From Symbiodinium kawagutii (Eukaryota; Sar; Dinophyceae; Suessiales; Symbiodiniaceae): a DNA stretch of 64,000 nt. The notes under the pieces are model-generated. The model was not told the origin of the DNA, ran no database searches, and was given only the letters and a program-made list of their open reading frames with translations. Shown one piece after another: positions 11,530-22,230 of the stretch (position 1 is the first letter of the stretch; the number at the start of each line of letters is the position of its first letter). Location of the stretch: positions 34,912 to 98,911 of the forward strand of contig VSDK01026215.1 of NCBI GenBank assembly GCA_009767595.1, read 5' to 3'. Position numbers and translations under genes: made by a program.

Positions 11530-12200
11530 CATGGCTTTTACATAACTTTTGCAGGCGCAGGTTTCGCTTTCGAACACCTTAGGGTGCAAGTTTCTCTTTT
11601 GCGGACCTTTCGCGGGGAAAGGGAATTCTTCATACAGAAGCTTTCGCAAAGCAGTTGTGCTTTCGCGACCTTTCGCAGACCAGCATTTTGCTTTTGCCCA
11701 GATGCCGTATATCACCACCCTTTTTCAAAAATAATCATGGAGTTTTCTTTTGATGGCTTACATAGTACCGGGCACTGCCGCGTGCCACCATCAAACCAGC
11801 TGAAACTGTTGATCCATTAATAAAACATCAGTTCTACCAAGGTTTGCGAGCCGCCAAAAACTTGGAAAGCATACCTTAGTGACAAGAGGTCTTCTCACGT
11901 CACACTAAGGTACAACCGGCCGCTCGAAAAGAGCAACTTGGGGGCTCACAATGGATCCAAATAGCTGCTATTTCCAAGCATTGACTATCATTAACTCATC
12001 GTCATTGCAACCAGCTGACTCACGATTGACCATTCGCCATCATTAGCAACCATTTGCCATCATCAGCCACCATTTAGCATGTCATTTCCTAGTGTTGGTT
12101 GTTATCTGCCAAAGCGAACATGATAGAATGTCAGCAAGGGATGGATTTCTCGTTGATCAATCGAAGGAAATAGCAGCGCATGCAGCGCTAGAAAGGGTAT
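11530..12200. other. No gene recognised
   Basis: Contains 'gcgacctttcgcaga' and 'cttttgcggacctttcgcg' words, a degenerate repeat near 11560-11690, and 'ttgccatcatta/cagccaccattt' words near 12010-12080. Confidence 0.4.
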
Positions 12201-12794
12201 CCCGGTGAACCATCGACCTGTCCCCCATATATGCGTCACGAATGGCCAAGAATACTCAATCGCTCCTTGCGGAACCCAATGCTCACGCAAGGTGAACAAA
12301 AAGTTGACCGACCCTTATCAACCATCATTTACCCTCACAAACCACTCGGAATATGTTTGGTTTTGCTGTTCATCAACAGACAAAATTTGTTTCGTTCAAC
12401 GGATTGCCATCTGCCTCAGTGGCCAGCAGTGTGATGCAGGTGGAGATCTTGCTGATGTCAAAGACTGCCATGTTCTGGAGCCTAGGACCCGCGGGAGACC
12501 CACTGGAGGAGGAGCCGATACCTTGGAAAACCTACCGACAGGTTGCCACTGAAGTAGCCGGTGCCGCAGGAAGTTACAACGGAATCTGTTCACCTGCAAC
12601 ACGAACCATGGCAGCCATGGCAAACCATGGCACCATTCATGGATTCATACTAAAGAATTTGCAAGAAAGGAATGGGTTCACCAATCCCATGAATTTGCCG
12701 TGGCAAACTTGGCTTCACAAGAATGATCCTAAAGAAAGGATGGATGTTAGCCGCAAAATCACCATCACCACGACCCCTTGGATGGTAAAAAAGG

Positions 12795-12966
12795 TAGTGC
12801 TGACCACCCCGTTGCTGCCAAGGAGGAACTGTTCGCAGAGCCATTCGTGTTGCATGCCCTCTAAGTCCTTGGCCATGTCCTGATCCGACAAAGTCTCAAG
12901 GTCTGTCTCGTTCTTTCTGTCAAGGCCGTTGTAACGTTCCAAAGCTGTGCGTTCACAGTTGACCAT
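12795..12966 (-). CDS. Candidate charged exon of unknown function
   Basis: Minus-strand reading from 12966 gives 'MVNCERTALERYNGLDRKNE' and then 'TDLETLSDQDMAKDLEGMQ', a charged, probably helical stretch ending in 'HEWLCEQFLLGS'. Composition looks coding. No domain was recognised and the exon end is uncertain. Confidence 0.3.
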
Positions 12967-13080
12967 AAAGAAACAAGTTTAACAGCTTGGAAAAATTGAA
13001 CAGTAAAAAATGTGGTGTTGTACTGCGCCAACTATATATTGGGTTTCCCCAGCTCAGCTGCACTTTTTGCTAAGCTGGCA

Positions 13081-13085
13081 CCCCC
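13081..13085 (+). repeat. Target-site duplication CCCCC, left copy
   Basis: Five cytosines immediately outside the left inverted repeat, matched by CCCCC at 34965-34969 outside the right one. Polintons and related elements make 5-6 bp duplications. The low complexity of the site leaves an uncertainty of one base. Confidence 0.75.
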
Positions 13086-13705
13086 AAAAATATATAAAAC
13101 GTATTTTCTAGGAAAATTATCATTTCATCATAATTCATCATATCATATCATAACTACATCATAAATCATCATCACATCATCTAACCACATTCATTTTCAC
13201 CATAATATCATCATAAATCATAACAACATCATAAATCATCATCACATCATCTCACCTCATCCATTCATCACATAATATCACCATAATATCACCATAAAAC
13301 CATAACAACATCAAACAATCCCAGAAAATCATCAACCCTCATCCATTTCATCATAATTTATTCCCAGAAATATTTATCAAAATATTTTATCATAATTTTA
13401 TATCATAATTTCATATCATAAATTATATATATATATATCATCCCTCCCCATCTTTCCCTCTTCGGCTCCGCAACGTCATACGTTGCAGGGTCTCCCCTTT
13501 AGCTCCGCAACGTCATACGTTGCAGGGCTCCCCATCTTTGGCTCCGCAACGTTATACGTTGCAGGGTCTCTTCTCTTTCCTACTCATCCATTTCATCATT
13601 AAAATATTTACCATAAAATATTATCATCAAATCATCTACCTCTAACATTCCTAGGTTCATACATCATAATTTTTCATATTATTCAATATGAAAAGTTATG
13701 GGGTT
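13086..13705 (+). repeat. Left terminal inverted repeat
   Basis: Near-identical to the reverse complement of 34390-34964, beginning 'aaaaatatataaaacgtatt'. The outer part is made of degenerate 'atcataaatcatcatc' words. The inner part carries three hairpin units and then 'cctaggttcatacatcataa'. It is about 45 bp longer than the right copy, mainly because of one additional hairpin unit. Confidence 0.95.
13465..13566 (+). repeat. Three hairpin units in the left TIR
   Basis: The unit 'ctccgcaacgtcatacgttg' contains the arms GCAACGT and ACGTTGC around a 3-nt CAT loop, followed by 'cagggtctcc'. Copies start near 13465, 13502 and 13541. The third has TAT in the loop region. These are the most GC-rich bases of the TIR. 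Confidence 0.9.
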
Positions 13706-13982
13706 AATATCTAAACAACTTATGTATATGGTTATGTATCTCTTTCATATCACAATACCGTTTATCGTATCCAATCAGGTCATCAACATATTCAAAAAGA
13801 AACAGTTTAAGTAAATCACTTACTATATATTCTTGACTCCTAAATGTAAAAGTATTGATATTTCTGTAAAAATATGGATTAAATGTACTATCCATTTCTT
13901 TTTTAGAATGACAAGCCCAAACAATCAGTCTAATTCTATTATTATCCTTTTTACAATATGATTTCAATGCCAGTAAGTCCAT
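13704..13982 (-). CDS. Hypothetical protein next to left TIR
   Basis: 92 residues from ATG at 13982, with Cys, Tyr and Lys enrichment and no recognised domain. The same frame remains open upstream for about 26 codons without an ATG, so the start may be further upstream or lost. The gene overlaps the inner edge of the TIR and is transcribed toward it, diverging from the polymerase gene. It may be the remnant of a longer gene truncated at the TIR. Confidence 0.45.
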   Translation of the reverse strand: MDLLALKSYCKKDNNRIRLIVWACHSKKEMDSTFNPYFYRNINTFTFRSQEYIVSDLLKLFLFEYVDDLIGYDKRYCDMKEIHNHIHKLFRY

Positions 13983-14105
13983 TTTATTAAATACATATTT
14001 ATCTTTTACCTTTTGTTTATCAAATATTCTATCAATTTCCTTTTTATATTGTTTTATATTTATATTGCCATCTTAAATATATATATATATATATAGGATT
14101 ATATC

Positions 14106-17100
14106 ATGAAAAAAATCATAGATTATTTGTTGACCAATAATTTAGCAGAAATACCCAAAAAAGGTAGAAAGGAAATGAAATCTATTCAGATAGGAAACCA
14201 AAAATACAGATATAACAAAGATAAACCAATATCAAACCGTTTACAAAAGGAATCAAATTCAATAAAAAAGACCAATGAATACAGAAGTTACGCTAATAAA
14301 AATTTATCATTAAATATTGGAATGAAAAAAGCCTTGACTAAATATGCTATTAAAAATAAATTCAGAGTTGAAAATGGTCAATCTGCTTTTAAAAGATATG
14401 CTAACAATCTTAAACTCATCAATAAACATTTTGAAGGAGAACAGGGTTTATCAATGATAGTTCATCAAAAATCAGTCTTACAAGATTTCTTGAAACACAA
14501 CCGTAATATGAAATTGAATATTAGAACCACTGCCATTTTCACAAGACCTAGTGTTACTGAAGATGAAGATTTTGATGATGATGATGATGTCGGTGAACAA
14601 GAATTATTATACAATTTGCCTTCTACAAGGTTCAACGTTGATAATGAAGATGATTTAACTCAAGCCATTGAAGACAGCGTAAAACAAATACTCTTACAAA
14701 TTGAAAAGTTACAAGGCACATAATCAAATTTAAAGTTTAAAAAAGTTGTATCAATAACAATTCATTATGATAAATATGACCCAACTAGAGCCGGTAGATA
14801 TATTGAATTACCAAGATTTATTAAGTTGAAAAAAGCCTGTGTCAATATCAAAAACGAAGATAACAAATGCTTAAAATATTGTGTTCAATCAATAGTCTAT
14901 GACAAAATAAGTAAACATCATCCTGAAACAATGAACCACTACAAAAAATTGAATGATGATATTATCAACTGGGAAGGTGTAAATTTCCCTGCTGGTAATA
15001 GAGACATTGACAGACTTGAAGCAAACAACAATGGTCTAATTTCAATAAATTTATATGAACCTGATGACTTACTAAATGAAGAAAAAGTCATTAAAACAAA
15101 ATCAACCAAAATTAGAAATGCAAAATATCATGTTGACTTACTCAAGATATATAATGATAAGGATAGATACCACTATGTGTTAATCAAAAGTTTAAGTAGG
15201 CTGTTAAATTGCCAAACTAATAAAAACACACAAGAGAAACATTACTGTAGATATTGTTGTCACCCATTCACCACTGAAAGAGGTTTAAATAAACATTATG
15301 ATGAAGGTTGTAAAACCTTTGATGGTCAAAACTTTAAATTACCTGATAAAGGTTCTTTCATTGAATTTCAAAAATACAATACTAAACTGGAATGCCCATT
15401 TGTTATATATGGTGATTTTGAATGCTTAACCGTAAATTCAAACGAGGGTATTAAAGGTACATATCAGGAACATAAACCGTGCGGTTATATGCTGAATGTC
15501 GTTAACAGGATTGATAAAACATCACAACCTTATCTATACAGAGGTGAAGCTTGTATGGATAAATTTGTTGAACAATTAAGCGAAATTAAAAATGATATTT
15601 TCACTAAAATGAATGTTAATAAACCAATGGATGACTTAACAAATGAGCAAAAATTAGAATTTCAAAAAGCCACTAAATGCTCAATATGTAATAAGAATTT
15701 TAAACCTGAAGATGAAAAGGTCAGAGACCATTGTCATTTTTCTGGTAAATATAGAGGCGCGGCACACAACAAATGTAATCTTGACTATTCATTTAAGTTT
15801 TTCAAGATACCTATTTTCTTTCACAATCTTAAAAATTATGATGCTCATCTTATCATAAAGAGGGCTAATGAACTCAACAAAGAACTCAATGAAAATAAGA
15901 AAATAGATGTCATCATTCAAAATAGCGAGAAGTTCATAACCTTTTCATTTGGCTCTCTACAGTTCAAAGACAGCTTATCTTTTCTCTCTTCTTCTTTAGA
16001 TAGACTTGTTGGTTTAACTAAATATGAAAACTATGATGACTTCATAAAAAAGAAAGTAAAAGAACCTACTAAAAACAAAGATTGGGAAAGTAGATTTAGA
16101 TATACGAAATCTAATCCATATGTAAAAAATGAAATGGATTTGGATAAATTAACTGATAAAGGAGTTTACCCATATGACTATATGAATTCATTTGATAAAT
16201 TTGAAGAAACTAAACTACCAGAACAAAAATATTTCCATAGTCATCTTTATGAAAAAGATGTTACCGATGAAGAATACAAAAGAGCAAAAGATGTCTATAA
16301 ACATTTTGATATTAAAAATCTTGGTGAATACCATGATTTATACCTTATGACTGATGTCTATTTACTTACTGATGTGTTTGAAAATTTCAGGGATATGTGT
16401 TTAAACTATTATGGGTTAGACCCTGCATATTACGTAACATTGCCTAATTACAGCTGGAACGTTTTTCTGTATATGACTGGTGTCAAATTAGAACAAATTC
16501 ATCAGAAGGAGATGTATGAGATGATTGAACACGGTCTTCGTGGTGGAATGACACAATGCACATACAAGAAAGTAGAAGCAAACAACAAATACATGAATGA
16601 GCAATATGATGCATCTAAACCTTCATCTTATATAAATTACTTGGATGCTAATAATCTATATGGACTGGCTATGTGCAAAAAACTACCATATAAAAACTTT
16701 CAATGGCATTACTCAAAGCTATCCGAAAACAAAATATTAGATTATACTGATGATGATGATGATGATGATGATGTAGGCTATATACTTGAAGTTGATTTAG
16801 AATACCCTAAAGAAATCCATGATTTACATAAAGACTATCCAATGGCACCTGAAATCATGTCAATAAGTGAGGACATGCTGTCACCTGTCCAGAAGGATAT
16901 CCATAAATATTATTATGATAAAGAAGCAGGGGATGAAAAAACCAACAAGCTGGTTTTAAATGTGATGGATAAAAAAACGGTATGTTCTACATATATCTGC
17001 ACTGAAGTTCTATTTACAACATGGCTTGAAATTAAAAAAGGTTCACAGAGCAATCAAATTTAATCAGGAAAACTTTTTAAAACCCTTCATTGAATTCAAC

Positions 17101-17934
17101 ACTGAAAAGAGAAAACAGGCAAAGAATGATTTTGAAAAAGATTTATTCAAGTTAATGAACAACTCTGTTTACGGCAAGACAATGGAAAATGTTAGAAACC
17201 ATTTAGACTATGAACTGGTAAGCACTGCTGAAAGGTTTCAAAAATGCGTTAATAAGCCAACATATAGAAACAGACACATCATAGCAGAAGATTTAGTAGG
17301 TGTTGAAAAAGATTTTGCAACCGTAAAGTTAGATAAACCTATTTATATGGGTATGTCAATTTTAGATTATTCTAAAATACATATGTATTCATTTTATTAT
17401 GATGTGCTGAAGCCTAAATATAATGATGATATTAAACTTGTTTATACTGACACCGATAGTTATGTTATCAAAGTTGATACTGATGATATCTACAAAGACT
17501 TCAAGGAGATTAATGAATATATGGATTTCAGTGATTACAATGTTGAACACCCTAATTATGACAAAACAAATAAGAAGGTGCTAGGTAAATTTAAGGATGA
17601 ACTGAACGGAAAAATAATGACACACTTTATAGGTTTAAAACCTAAATCTTATTGTTATAAAGTTTATGGTGAGAAGAAGGAACATAAGAAAAGCAAAGGA
17701 GTAGTAAAACATAAAGTTCATAATCAGTTAAATTATGAAAAATATGACGCTACACTGAATAGACAATTAAAGGAGGAAGTTAAATTCAATAGTATTAGAA
17801 GCAAAACTCACCAAATATATAGCATTACTCAAACTAAATACGCTTTAAGTAACTATGATAATAAGCGCCTACGGATTAATGACACTGAAAGCCTTCCTTA
17901 TGGTCATTATCTATCACATCTATATAAAGAATAG
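14106..17934 (+). pseudogene. polB: Protein-primed DNA polymerase B (broken)
   Basis: Replicates the element by protein priming. Three adjoining open segments (14106-14723, 14724-17063, 17026-17934) together make one Maverick-type PolB of about 1276 codons. The second contains a Cys/His finger ('YCRYCCHPF'), Exo I 'YGDFEC', an HNH-like 'CSICNKNF...VRDHCHFSG' insert, Exo II 'FFHNLKNYDAHLI', Exo III 'YLMTDVYLLTDVF' and palm motif A 'YLDANNLYG'. The third has motif B 'KLMNNSVYGKT' and motif C 'LVYTDTDSYV'. An in-frame TAA at 14721-14723 separates the acidic N-terminal region. One extra A in an A-run near 16971-16978 shifts the frame before motif B. All catalytic motifs are present. No TCTA box precedes it. 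Confidence 0.93.
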
Positions 17935-17956
17935 ATAACTTAAGATATATATAGAT

Positions 17957-18602
17957 ATGAATAGATATCAAAATGGACAAATTTATAAAATAGTTGATGT
18001 TGGATATAACAAATGTTATATAGGTTCTACCACTGAAACATTAAGCCAAAGGATGGCAAGACATAGAAGAGATTATAAGTCTTATTTATTCAAATCTTAA
18101 CAAATATTACCCTAATTCAATGAAGTTATTTGATGAATACGGGGTTGACAACTGTAAAATTGAATGGATTGAAGCCTACCCCTGCAATAGCCGAAAAGAG
18201 TTAGAAGCAAGGGAAGGATATTTTATATTGAAGGACAAGTCTTGTTTAAATAGAGTTGTTGTGGGTAGAACTAAAAAAGAATACTATACTGCTACAAGAG
18301 AGCATCATTTGGAAAATAAGAAGCAACATAGGTTAGATAACATTGACCAATACAAAGAAAAGGACAAAAACTATTACATCAAGAATAAAGAAAAAAGAAA
18401 TGAATATGCGCGAAATTACTATAACAAAAACAAGGAAGTGTTTTATGAAAAAGGCTTGAAGTATAGAGAGGAAAACAGAGAAGCAATAAGACAACAACAA
18501 AGAGAAAGATATCAGAGAGACAAAGATGAAATAAATGCAAGAAGAAGAGAAAGAAGAAGACTAAAGAAAGAGCAAGAACAAATGTCAATCAACCAAGAGT
18601 AG
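17957..18602 (+). pseudogene. GIY-YIG endonuclease 1 (frameshifted)
   Basis: ATG at 17957 begins 'MNRYQNGQIYKIVDVGYNKC' followed by 'YIGSTTETLSQRMARHRR', the GIY-YIG catalytic core. This frame stops at 18098-18100. The next frame resumes just before, near 18085, and runs to 18602 with 'KKEYYTATREHHLENKK'-style basic coiled repeats. Total length minus one base is a multiple of three, so a single-base insertion near 18080-18090 explains the break. It ends 18 bp inside the oppositely oriented integrase gene. It resembles the homing-type nucleases at 22247, 25217 and 31120 of the same element. Confidence 0.85.
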
Positions 18603-19523
18603 TTCGTGTCTGTTGTATTTTCTGCTTTTACCTTCAAGTTTATAATACTTGTTGTTAAGCAAGTCCCTACCAACAAGTATTACTTTATACTTCTGTTCAG
18701 ACCATTGGCTTTTCGTCTCCTTGCGACTGCTGTAGTTACCACTACCTTTATAAAATATTTTTACATAATCACCTTCAGAAATATTAGGGTAGCGACGATT
18801 ATGTTTTTCTTTCATTATTTGATTTGTTCTAAATTGAATGGCATTGTCTAAATTATGCCCTTTATTAGGTGTTGTTTTAGTTGTGCTATGAACTTGATTG
18901 TTATATCTTTGTAAAACTGATTTTAAGATTTCAACCCAAGTTTTATTAGTATAATGTCTCAACCTGTCACCAATCATCTTTTTCATTGTGCGAATGGCTC
19001 TCTCCGCCTGTGAGGCATGAGTTCTTGTTATAATATGTTCTATACCTTCTCCTTTGAAGAAGTCTTGCATCTTTTTAGAATTTAAGGCTCCTTCATCATC
19101 GGTATAGATTGAAAGAGGTTGACCTAATACTTTGAAACACTCCATAACTCCTTTATAAACATCATCACCATCTTTATTTTCAATAGGAACTATATGACAC
19201 TTTTTACTAAAAATATTTATACATAATAAACCGTATCTTAATTGATGTTTAATTTCATTTCCAACATCTTTTAATAAACTACTGACATCCATTAAATCAA
19301 TTTGAAACTCATATTTTGGAAATGGTGCTGTGTATGAGTTGTAGTTATTATAATTTCTTGTTTGTTTATTTGGTTGAGACCTTAACCATTTTGAAACAAA
19401 ATCTAATGTAATACCAGCATTGACTTTTTTAGATTTTTCATATAAATCTCTTGCTGAACCGAAACCGTCTTCTACATCATAGTATATTTTTTCCAATATT
19501 TTTTGTTTATCTTGAATACTCAT
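18585..19523 (-). CDS. int: Retroviral-type (rve) integrase
   Basis: 312 residues, intact, ATG at 19523. It inserts the element by DDE strand transfer and would generate the 5-bp duplication seen at the ends. The core has D in 'FQIDLMDV', D in 'IYTDDEGALNSKKM' and E in 'THASQAERAIRTMKKMIGDR', in the D-D(35)E arrangement of Polinton and Ty3-like integrases. An N-terminal helical region and a basic C-terminal beta region ('EGDYVKIFYKG', 'NRHELLLV') flank the core. No TCTA box lies at its start, in contrast to the structural genes. It tail-overlaps GIY-YIG 1. It is open while capsid and polymerase are broken. Confidence 0.95.
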   Translation of the reverse strand: MSIQDKQKILEKIYYDVEDGFGSARDLYEKSKKVNAGITLDFVSKWLRSQPNKQTRNYNNYNSYTAPFPKYEFQIDLMDVSSLLKDVGNEIKHQLRYGLLCINIFSKKCHIVPIENKDGDDVYKGVMECFKVLGQPLSIYTDDEGALNSKKMQDFFKGEGIEHIITRTHASQAERAIRTMKKMIGDRLRHYTNKTWVEILKSVLQRYNNQVHSTTKTTPNKGHNLDNAIQFRTNQIMKEKHNRRYPNISEGDYVKIFYKGSGNYSSRKETKSQWSEQKYKVILVGRDLLNNKYYKLEGKSRKYNRHELLLVD

Positions 19524-19560
19524 TACATTAATTGATATAATATTATTCTGAAATATTATA

Positions 19561-19887
19561 TCAATTTAAATCAATATGTCTCATGCATTTTTTAGTCCTT
19601 CTATGTTTAGCAAGATTAGATTTACAACTCAACTCTGTTCCACAAATACTACAAACACATTTAGTTTTTGTTTTATTTTGATAATATTTTTTGAAATAGT
19701 TTTCATCACAAGGTTTACTGTTGTAAATTCCGTTGCTCTGTTTCCTCCAGTTTGTCTTCTCTTCAATTGGTTCGCGTTCTTCACAAGTTGTTGAAGCATT
19801 TTCGCTATCAATACTATCCCATAAAAAGCTAAAAAAGTCATCACTTACTTCATGGGTAATTCCTTGATTTACAAAATATGTCGGCAT
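19561..19887 (-). CDS. Small C2H2 zinc-finger protein
   Basis: 108 residues, ATG at 19887. The N-terminus is acidic. The C-terminus carries 'CVCSICGTELSCKSNLAKHRRTKKCMRH', a C2H2-like finger (CxxC...HxxxxxC/H). It may be a DNA-binding or regulatory protein; similar fingers end the GIY-YIG proteins of this element, so it could also be the tail of a lost nuclease. It lies 37 bp upstream of the integrase start on the same strand. Confidence 0.7.
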   Translation of the reverse strand: MPTYFVNQGITHEVSDDFFSFLWDSIDSENASTTCEEREPIEEKTNWRKQSNGIYNSKPCDENYFKKYYQNKTKTKCVCSICGTELSCKSNLAKHRRTKKCMRHIDLN

Positions 19888-19933
19888 CTTATATTATATA
19901 TGATAATATTACTTTAAGTATATTTTTATAATA

Positions 19934-20224
19934 TTATTTTTTCCATTTAATATCAATATTAAATTTACTTTCCATATCCTTAATGGATGCAGTTATCGTT
20001 GGCTTATTCCATAAAATATATCTACTGAAAGAAGCAGGATTTAGTTTTGTCCAGTCTTCGTTTTTCTTATGTCTTGCTATGTATCTTTGTTTTCTTTCAG
20101 GGTCTTTATGTTGAGTAAAATCAGAATAGCCATTAGCCCCAAATGATATTTTCTTACCTTCCACTATTGCATCGTATTTTTTGTCAGGATTACTTGATTT
20201 TTTTAATACAACTTCTTTTGTCAT
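19934..20224 (-). CDS. DUF5754-like small viral protein
   Basis: 96 residues, ATG at 20224, with TCTA at 20235-20238 (10 nt spacer). Basic protein with 'YDAIVEGKKISFGANGYSDF', 'TQHKDPERKQRYIARHKKNE' and 'ILWNKPTITASIKDME'. I recognise this from small proteins of PLVs and algal giant viruses that I believe are annotated DUF5754; the function is unknown. The late-type promoter suggests virion association or late expression. The family number is from memory. Confidence 0.7.
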   Translation of the reverse strand: MTKEVVLKKSSNPDKKYDAIVEGKKISFGANGYSDFTQHKDPERKQRYIARHKKNEDWTKLNPASFSRYILWNKPTITASIKDMESKFNIDIKWKK

Positions 20225-20234
20225 TAATATTATT

Positions 20235-20238
20235 TAGA
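20235..20238 (-). promoter_or_regulatory. TCTA late-type promoter box, 96-aa protein gene
   Basis: TCTA followed by AATAATATTA then ATG at 20224; spacer 10 nt. One of nine such boxes in the element. Confidence 0.6.
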
Positions 20239-20241
20239 ATA

Positions 20242-20649
20242 TTATTTCCTTGCACTTACTCTACTTCTCTGACTGCTTCTTCTTGAACTGGCTGAACTTG
20301 CTGAACTGGAAGGAAGGGGTAAATCTGTTGGTGGTGCTATTTGGTATTCATCACCTGAACTACTGCTAGAATGAACTGTTTGAGCTGGAGTTGGAGAACT
20401 TACGGTAACAGGCTCCGAACTGTTAACACTGACTACTTCCATATCATTAGCATTATTATGTGGATTATTCATGATTGCTATTGCTAATGCTTGACCATGA
20501 CCTTGTGATGTGCTTGATGTAACATGTTCGGGAACAGGAGCATCATTGTTTTCTTCATCTTCATTATTATTTGGTTGAGGTAATAACAGTTCGTCTACTG
20601 TATCTGCAAAAGCCATTGCAAGATTTGCTCCGAAAAATGATGCATTCAT
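20242..20649 (-). CDS. Ser/Pro-rich disordered protein
   Basis: 135 residues, ATG at 20649. It has a short hydrophobic start ('MNASFFGANLAMAFADTV'), an acidic Asn/Glu-rich middle and a Ser-rich basic tail ending 'SSRRSSQRSRVSARK'. The reading frame overlaps the end of the upstream gene by none; only 11 bp separate them. No domain was recognised. An Arg/Ser tail could bind DNA inside a virion. No TCTA box at its start. Confidence 0.55.
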   Translation of the reverse strand: MNASFFGANLAMAFADTVDELLLPQPNNNEDEENNDAPVPEHVTSSTSQGHGQALAIAIMNNPHNNANDMEVVSVNSSEPVTVSSPTPAQTVHSSSSSGDEYQIAPPTDLPLPSSSASSASSRRSSQRSRVSARK

Positions 20650-20660
20650 TGCAAACTTTG

Positions 20661-21172
20661 CTAGTCTAAAACCTTGTCGAGTCTAGCGGTTTTACCTAAA
20701 AAATCATCATCATCTGAAGAACTGCTACTGCTACTGCTTTCTTTGTTTTTTGTTATATAAGGGTGTGAATTTACCTGTTGTGTAAAATGTCCAGTTTTTG
20801 ATGGTTTTTCACTTTCCTCTCTTGCATTCTCTCCTGTCAAAATTGAGCACCTTTAATCTTTTTAAAATCATCATAAGTATCGGTTGCTTTATCTTTCATG
20901 TCTTTAAAGTATGTTTGAGTGCTTTTGTTTTTTTTACTAGGGAATTGAGTTGCCTTTGACAACACTTCGTGAGTTGCTTTGTTTTTATACTCCTTATTAC
21001 TTAATTCTATATCTTCAGGTATATTGTCGCGTAGCACGCGAGCGCCTAGCGAGGCGTCGCGTAGCACGCGAGGCTCGTTCCTCGCGTCCAGATGTGAGTA
21101 TTTTAGATAATGTAGCATATCATAATCTTTATCTCTCTTTAATCTTTTCAATCTATTATTAACCAAAATCAT
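20661..21172 (-). pseudogene. Hypothetical late protein (frameshifted), with GC-rich insert
   Basis: ATG at 21172, TCTA at 21189-21192 (16 nt spacer). The first segment runs to 20837. A second frame opens near 20840 and continues to TAG at 20661-20663, containing 'GHFTQQVNSHPYITKNK' and a Ser/Asp run. The total is one base short of a multiple of three, so a single-base deletion near 20840 explains it. Between about 21027 and 21090 an in-frame GC-rich block encodes 'ARNEPRVLRDASLGARVLRD', unlike the surrounding AT-rich codons. No domain recognised. Confidence 0.6.
21025..21092 (+). repeat. GC-rich repeated/palindromic insert inside an AT-rich gene
   Basis: The words 'cgcgtagcacgcgag' and 'cgcctagcgaggcgt' alternate. 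The first occurs twice. Both are partly self-complementary (cgcg...cgcg; cgcct...aggcg). The block is mostly G+C in a gene that is otherwise strongly AT-rich, and keeps the frame open. Confidence 0.8.
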
Positions 21173-21188
21173 TAATATTAATATTAAT

Positions 21189-21192
21189 TAGA
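21189..21192 (-). promoter_or_regulatory. TCTA box, gene starting 21172
   Basis: TCTA with an AT-only spacer of 16 nt to the ATG. Confidence 0.55.
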
Positions 21193-21208
21193 TTTTAATA
21201 TTAATGAT

Positions 21209-22216
21209 TTATGCTCCTACTGGTCGGTTAGCTATATCATCAATGTAAACATCGTAAACATTATCTCTATAATGTTCTGCCAGCTGTCTCAATAGTTTAG
21301 CTCGTTTTTTACCTGCTTTCTCATGACTGATTTCACCTGTTATTACTTGATATTGTTCAAAAACATCATCGGTAATAAAACCATTTCTTAACAAAGTTGA
21401 ATAGATATTATTTAAGATGGAAAAATTGCTAAAATCTGTTGCTATTTGCTCTGGGGTTAAATCTGTGTATTGCTTTAATACATCCACTGCACGGACAAGG
21501 TCTGTATTTGTAGCCTCTGGATTTCTAAATCTCAATGAATGCATTATTAAACCCTCTTTATTTGCTCTTGCTGTTTGCATTTCATCTTCACTTTCACTAC
21601 TACCACCAATGACAAATAAGTCAGGTTTATCAACTCCTGCAGGTGTTACTCTACCGTCTCTTGGTCTTGGTTGCGGTAGTGGAGTTTCAACTCTGCTACT
21701 TGCTCTGCTTAAGGATGGCAATGAAGGTATTGCGTCAAATATTCTTCTTACCGCAGATGGAGTTGATGCCCTGCTCAAGATGCCTTGGTGTGCTTCTCCT
21801 GCTTGTTGGGCTCTTTCTGTTGTCAAGTTCAATCTTCTTTGTAATTCTGTTTGCATCTGGGCATCTGTTAAATCTCTATCTTGTTCTAATGCTGGTTCTG
21901 GCGGTGCTCTGTTTCTCATTTGGTCTCTTAATCTTTCTGCGTGGTAAGTTCTGCCTCCTAAATTTTGTCTCATCATTAAATCTCTTAATTGTCTTTCGTG
22001 TATTCTTTGTTGTTGTTCCTTTAGTATTTCTAAACTATCCATTCCATCAAAGAAACTACCTTCTGGACTTGCTTTAAATTGTGTTGCTGTTCTGTCTGGA
22101 AGTGCTCCAGTTATTGTTTCATTTTCATCAATGAGATTAATTATTTCATTATATGTCGGACGACGACGAAGACCCAGATGACTATATTTGTTAATGTTCT
22201 CTAAAACTGCTGTCAT
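21209..22216 (-). CDS. Conserved-looking PLV protein of unknown function
   Basis: 335 residues, ATG at 22216, TCTA at 22231-22234 (14 nt spacer), intact. The N-terminal 'YSHLGLRRRPTYNEIINLID' and the Gln-rich helix 'EILKEQQQRIHERQLRDLMM' resemble a PLV protein I know only as uncharacterised. The middle is Ser/Pro-rich and probably disordered. The C-terminal part is helical ('TDLVRAVDVLKQYTDLTPEQ'). The late-type box and position among structural genes suggest a virion or morphogenesis role, which is inference. Confidence 0.65.
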   Translation of the reverse strand: MTAVLENINKYSHLGLRRRPTYNEIINLIDENETITGALPDRTATQFKASPEGSFFDGMDSLEILKEQQQRIHERQLRDLMMRQNLGGRTYHAERLRDQMRNRAPPEPALEQDRDLTDAQMQTELQRRLNLTTERAQQAGEAHQGILSRASTPSAVRRIFDAIPSLPSLSRASSRVETPLPQPRPRDGRVTPAGVDKPDLFVIGGSSESEDEMQTARANKEGLIMHSLRFRNPEATNTDLVRAVDVLKQYTDLTPEQIATDFSNFSILNNIYSTLLRNGFITDDVFEQYQVITGEISHEKAGKKRAKLLRQLAEHYRDNVYDVYIDDIANRPVGA

Positions 22217-22230
22217 AATATAATATTATT

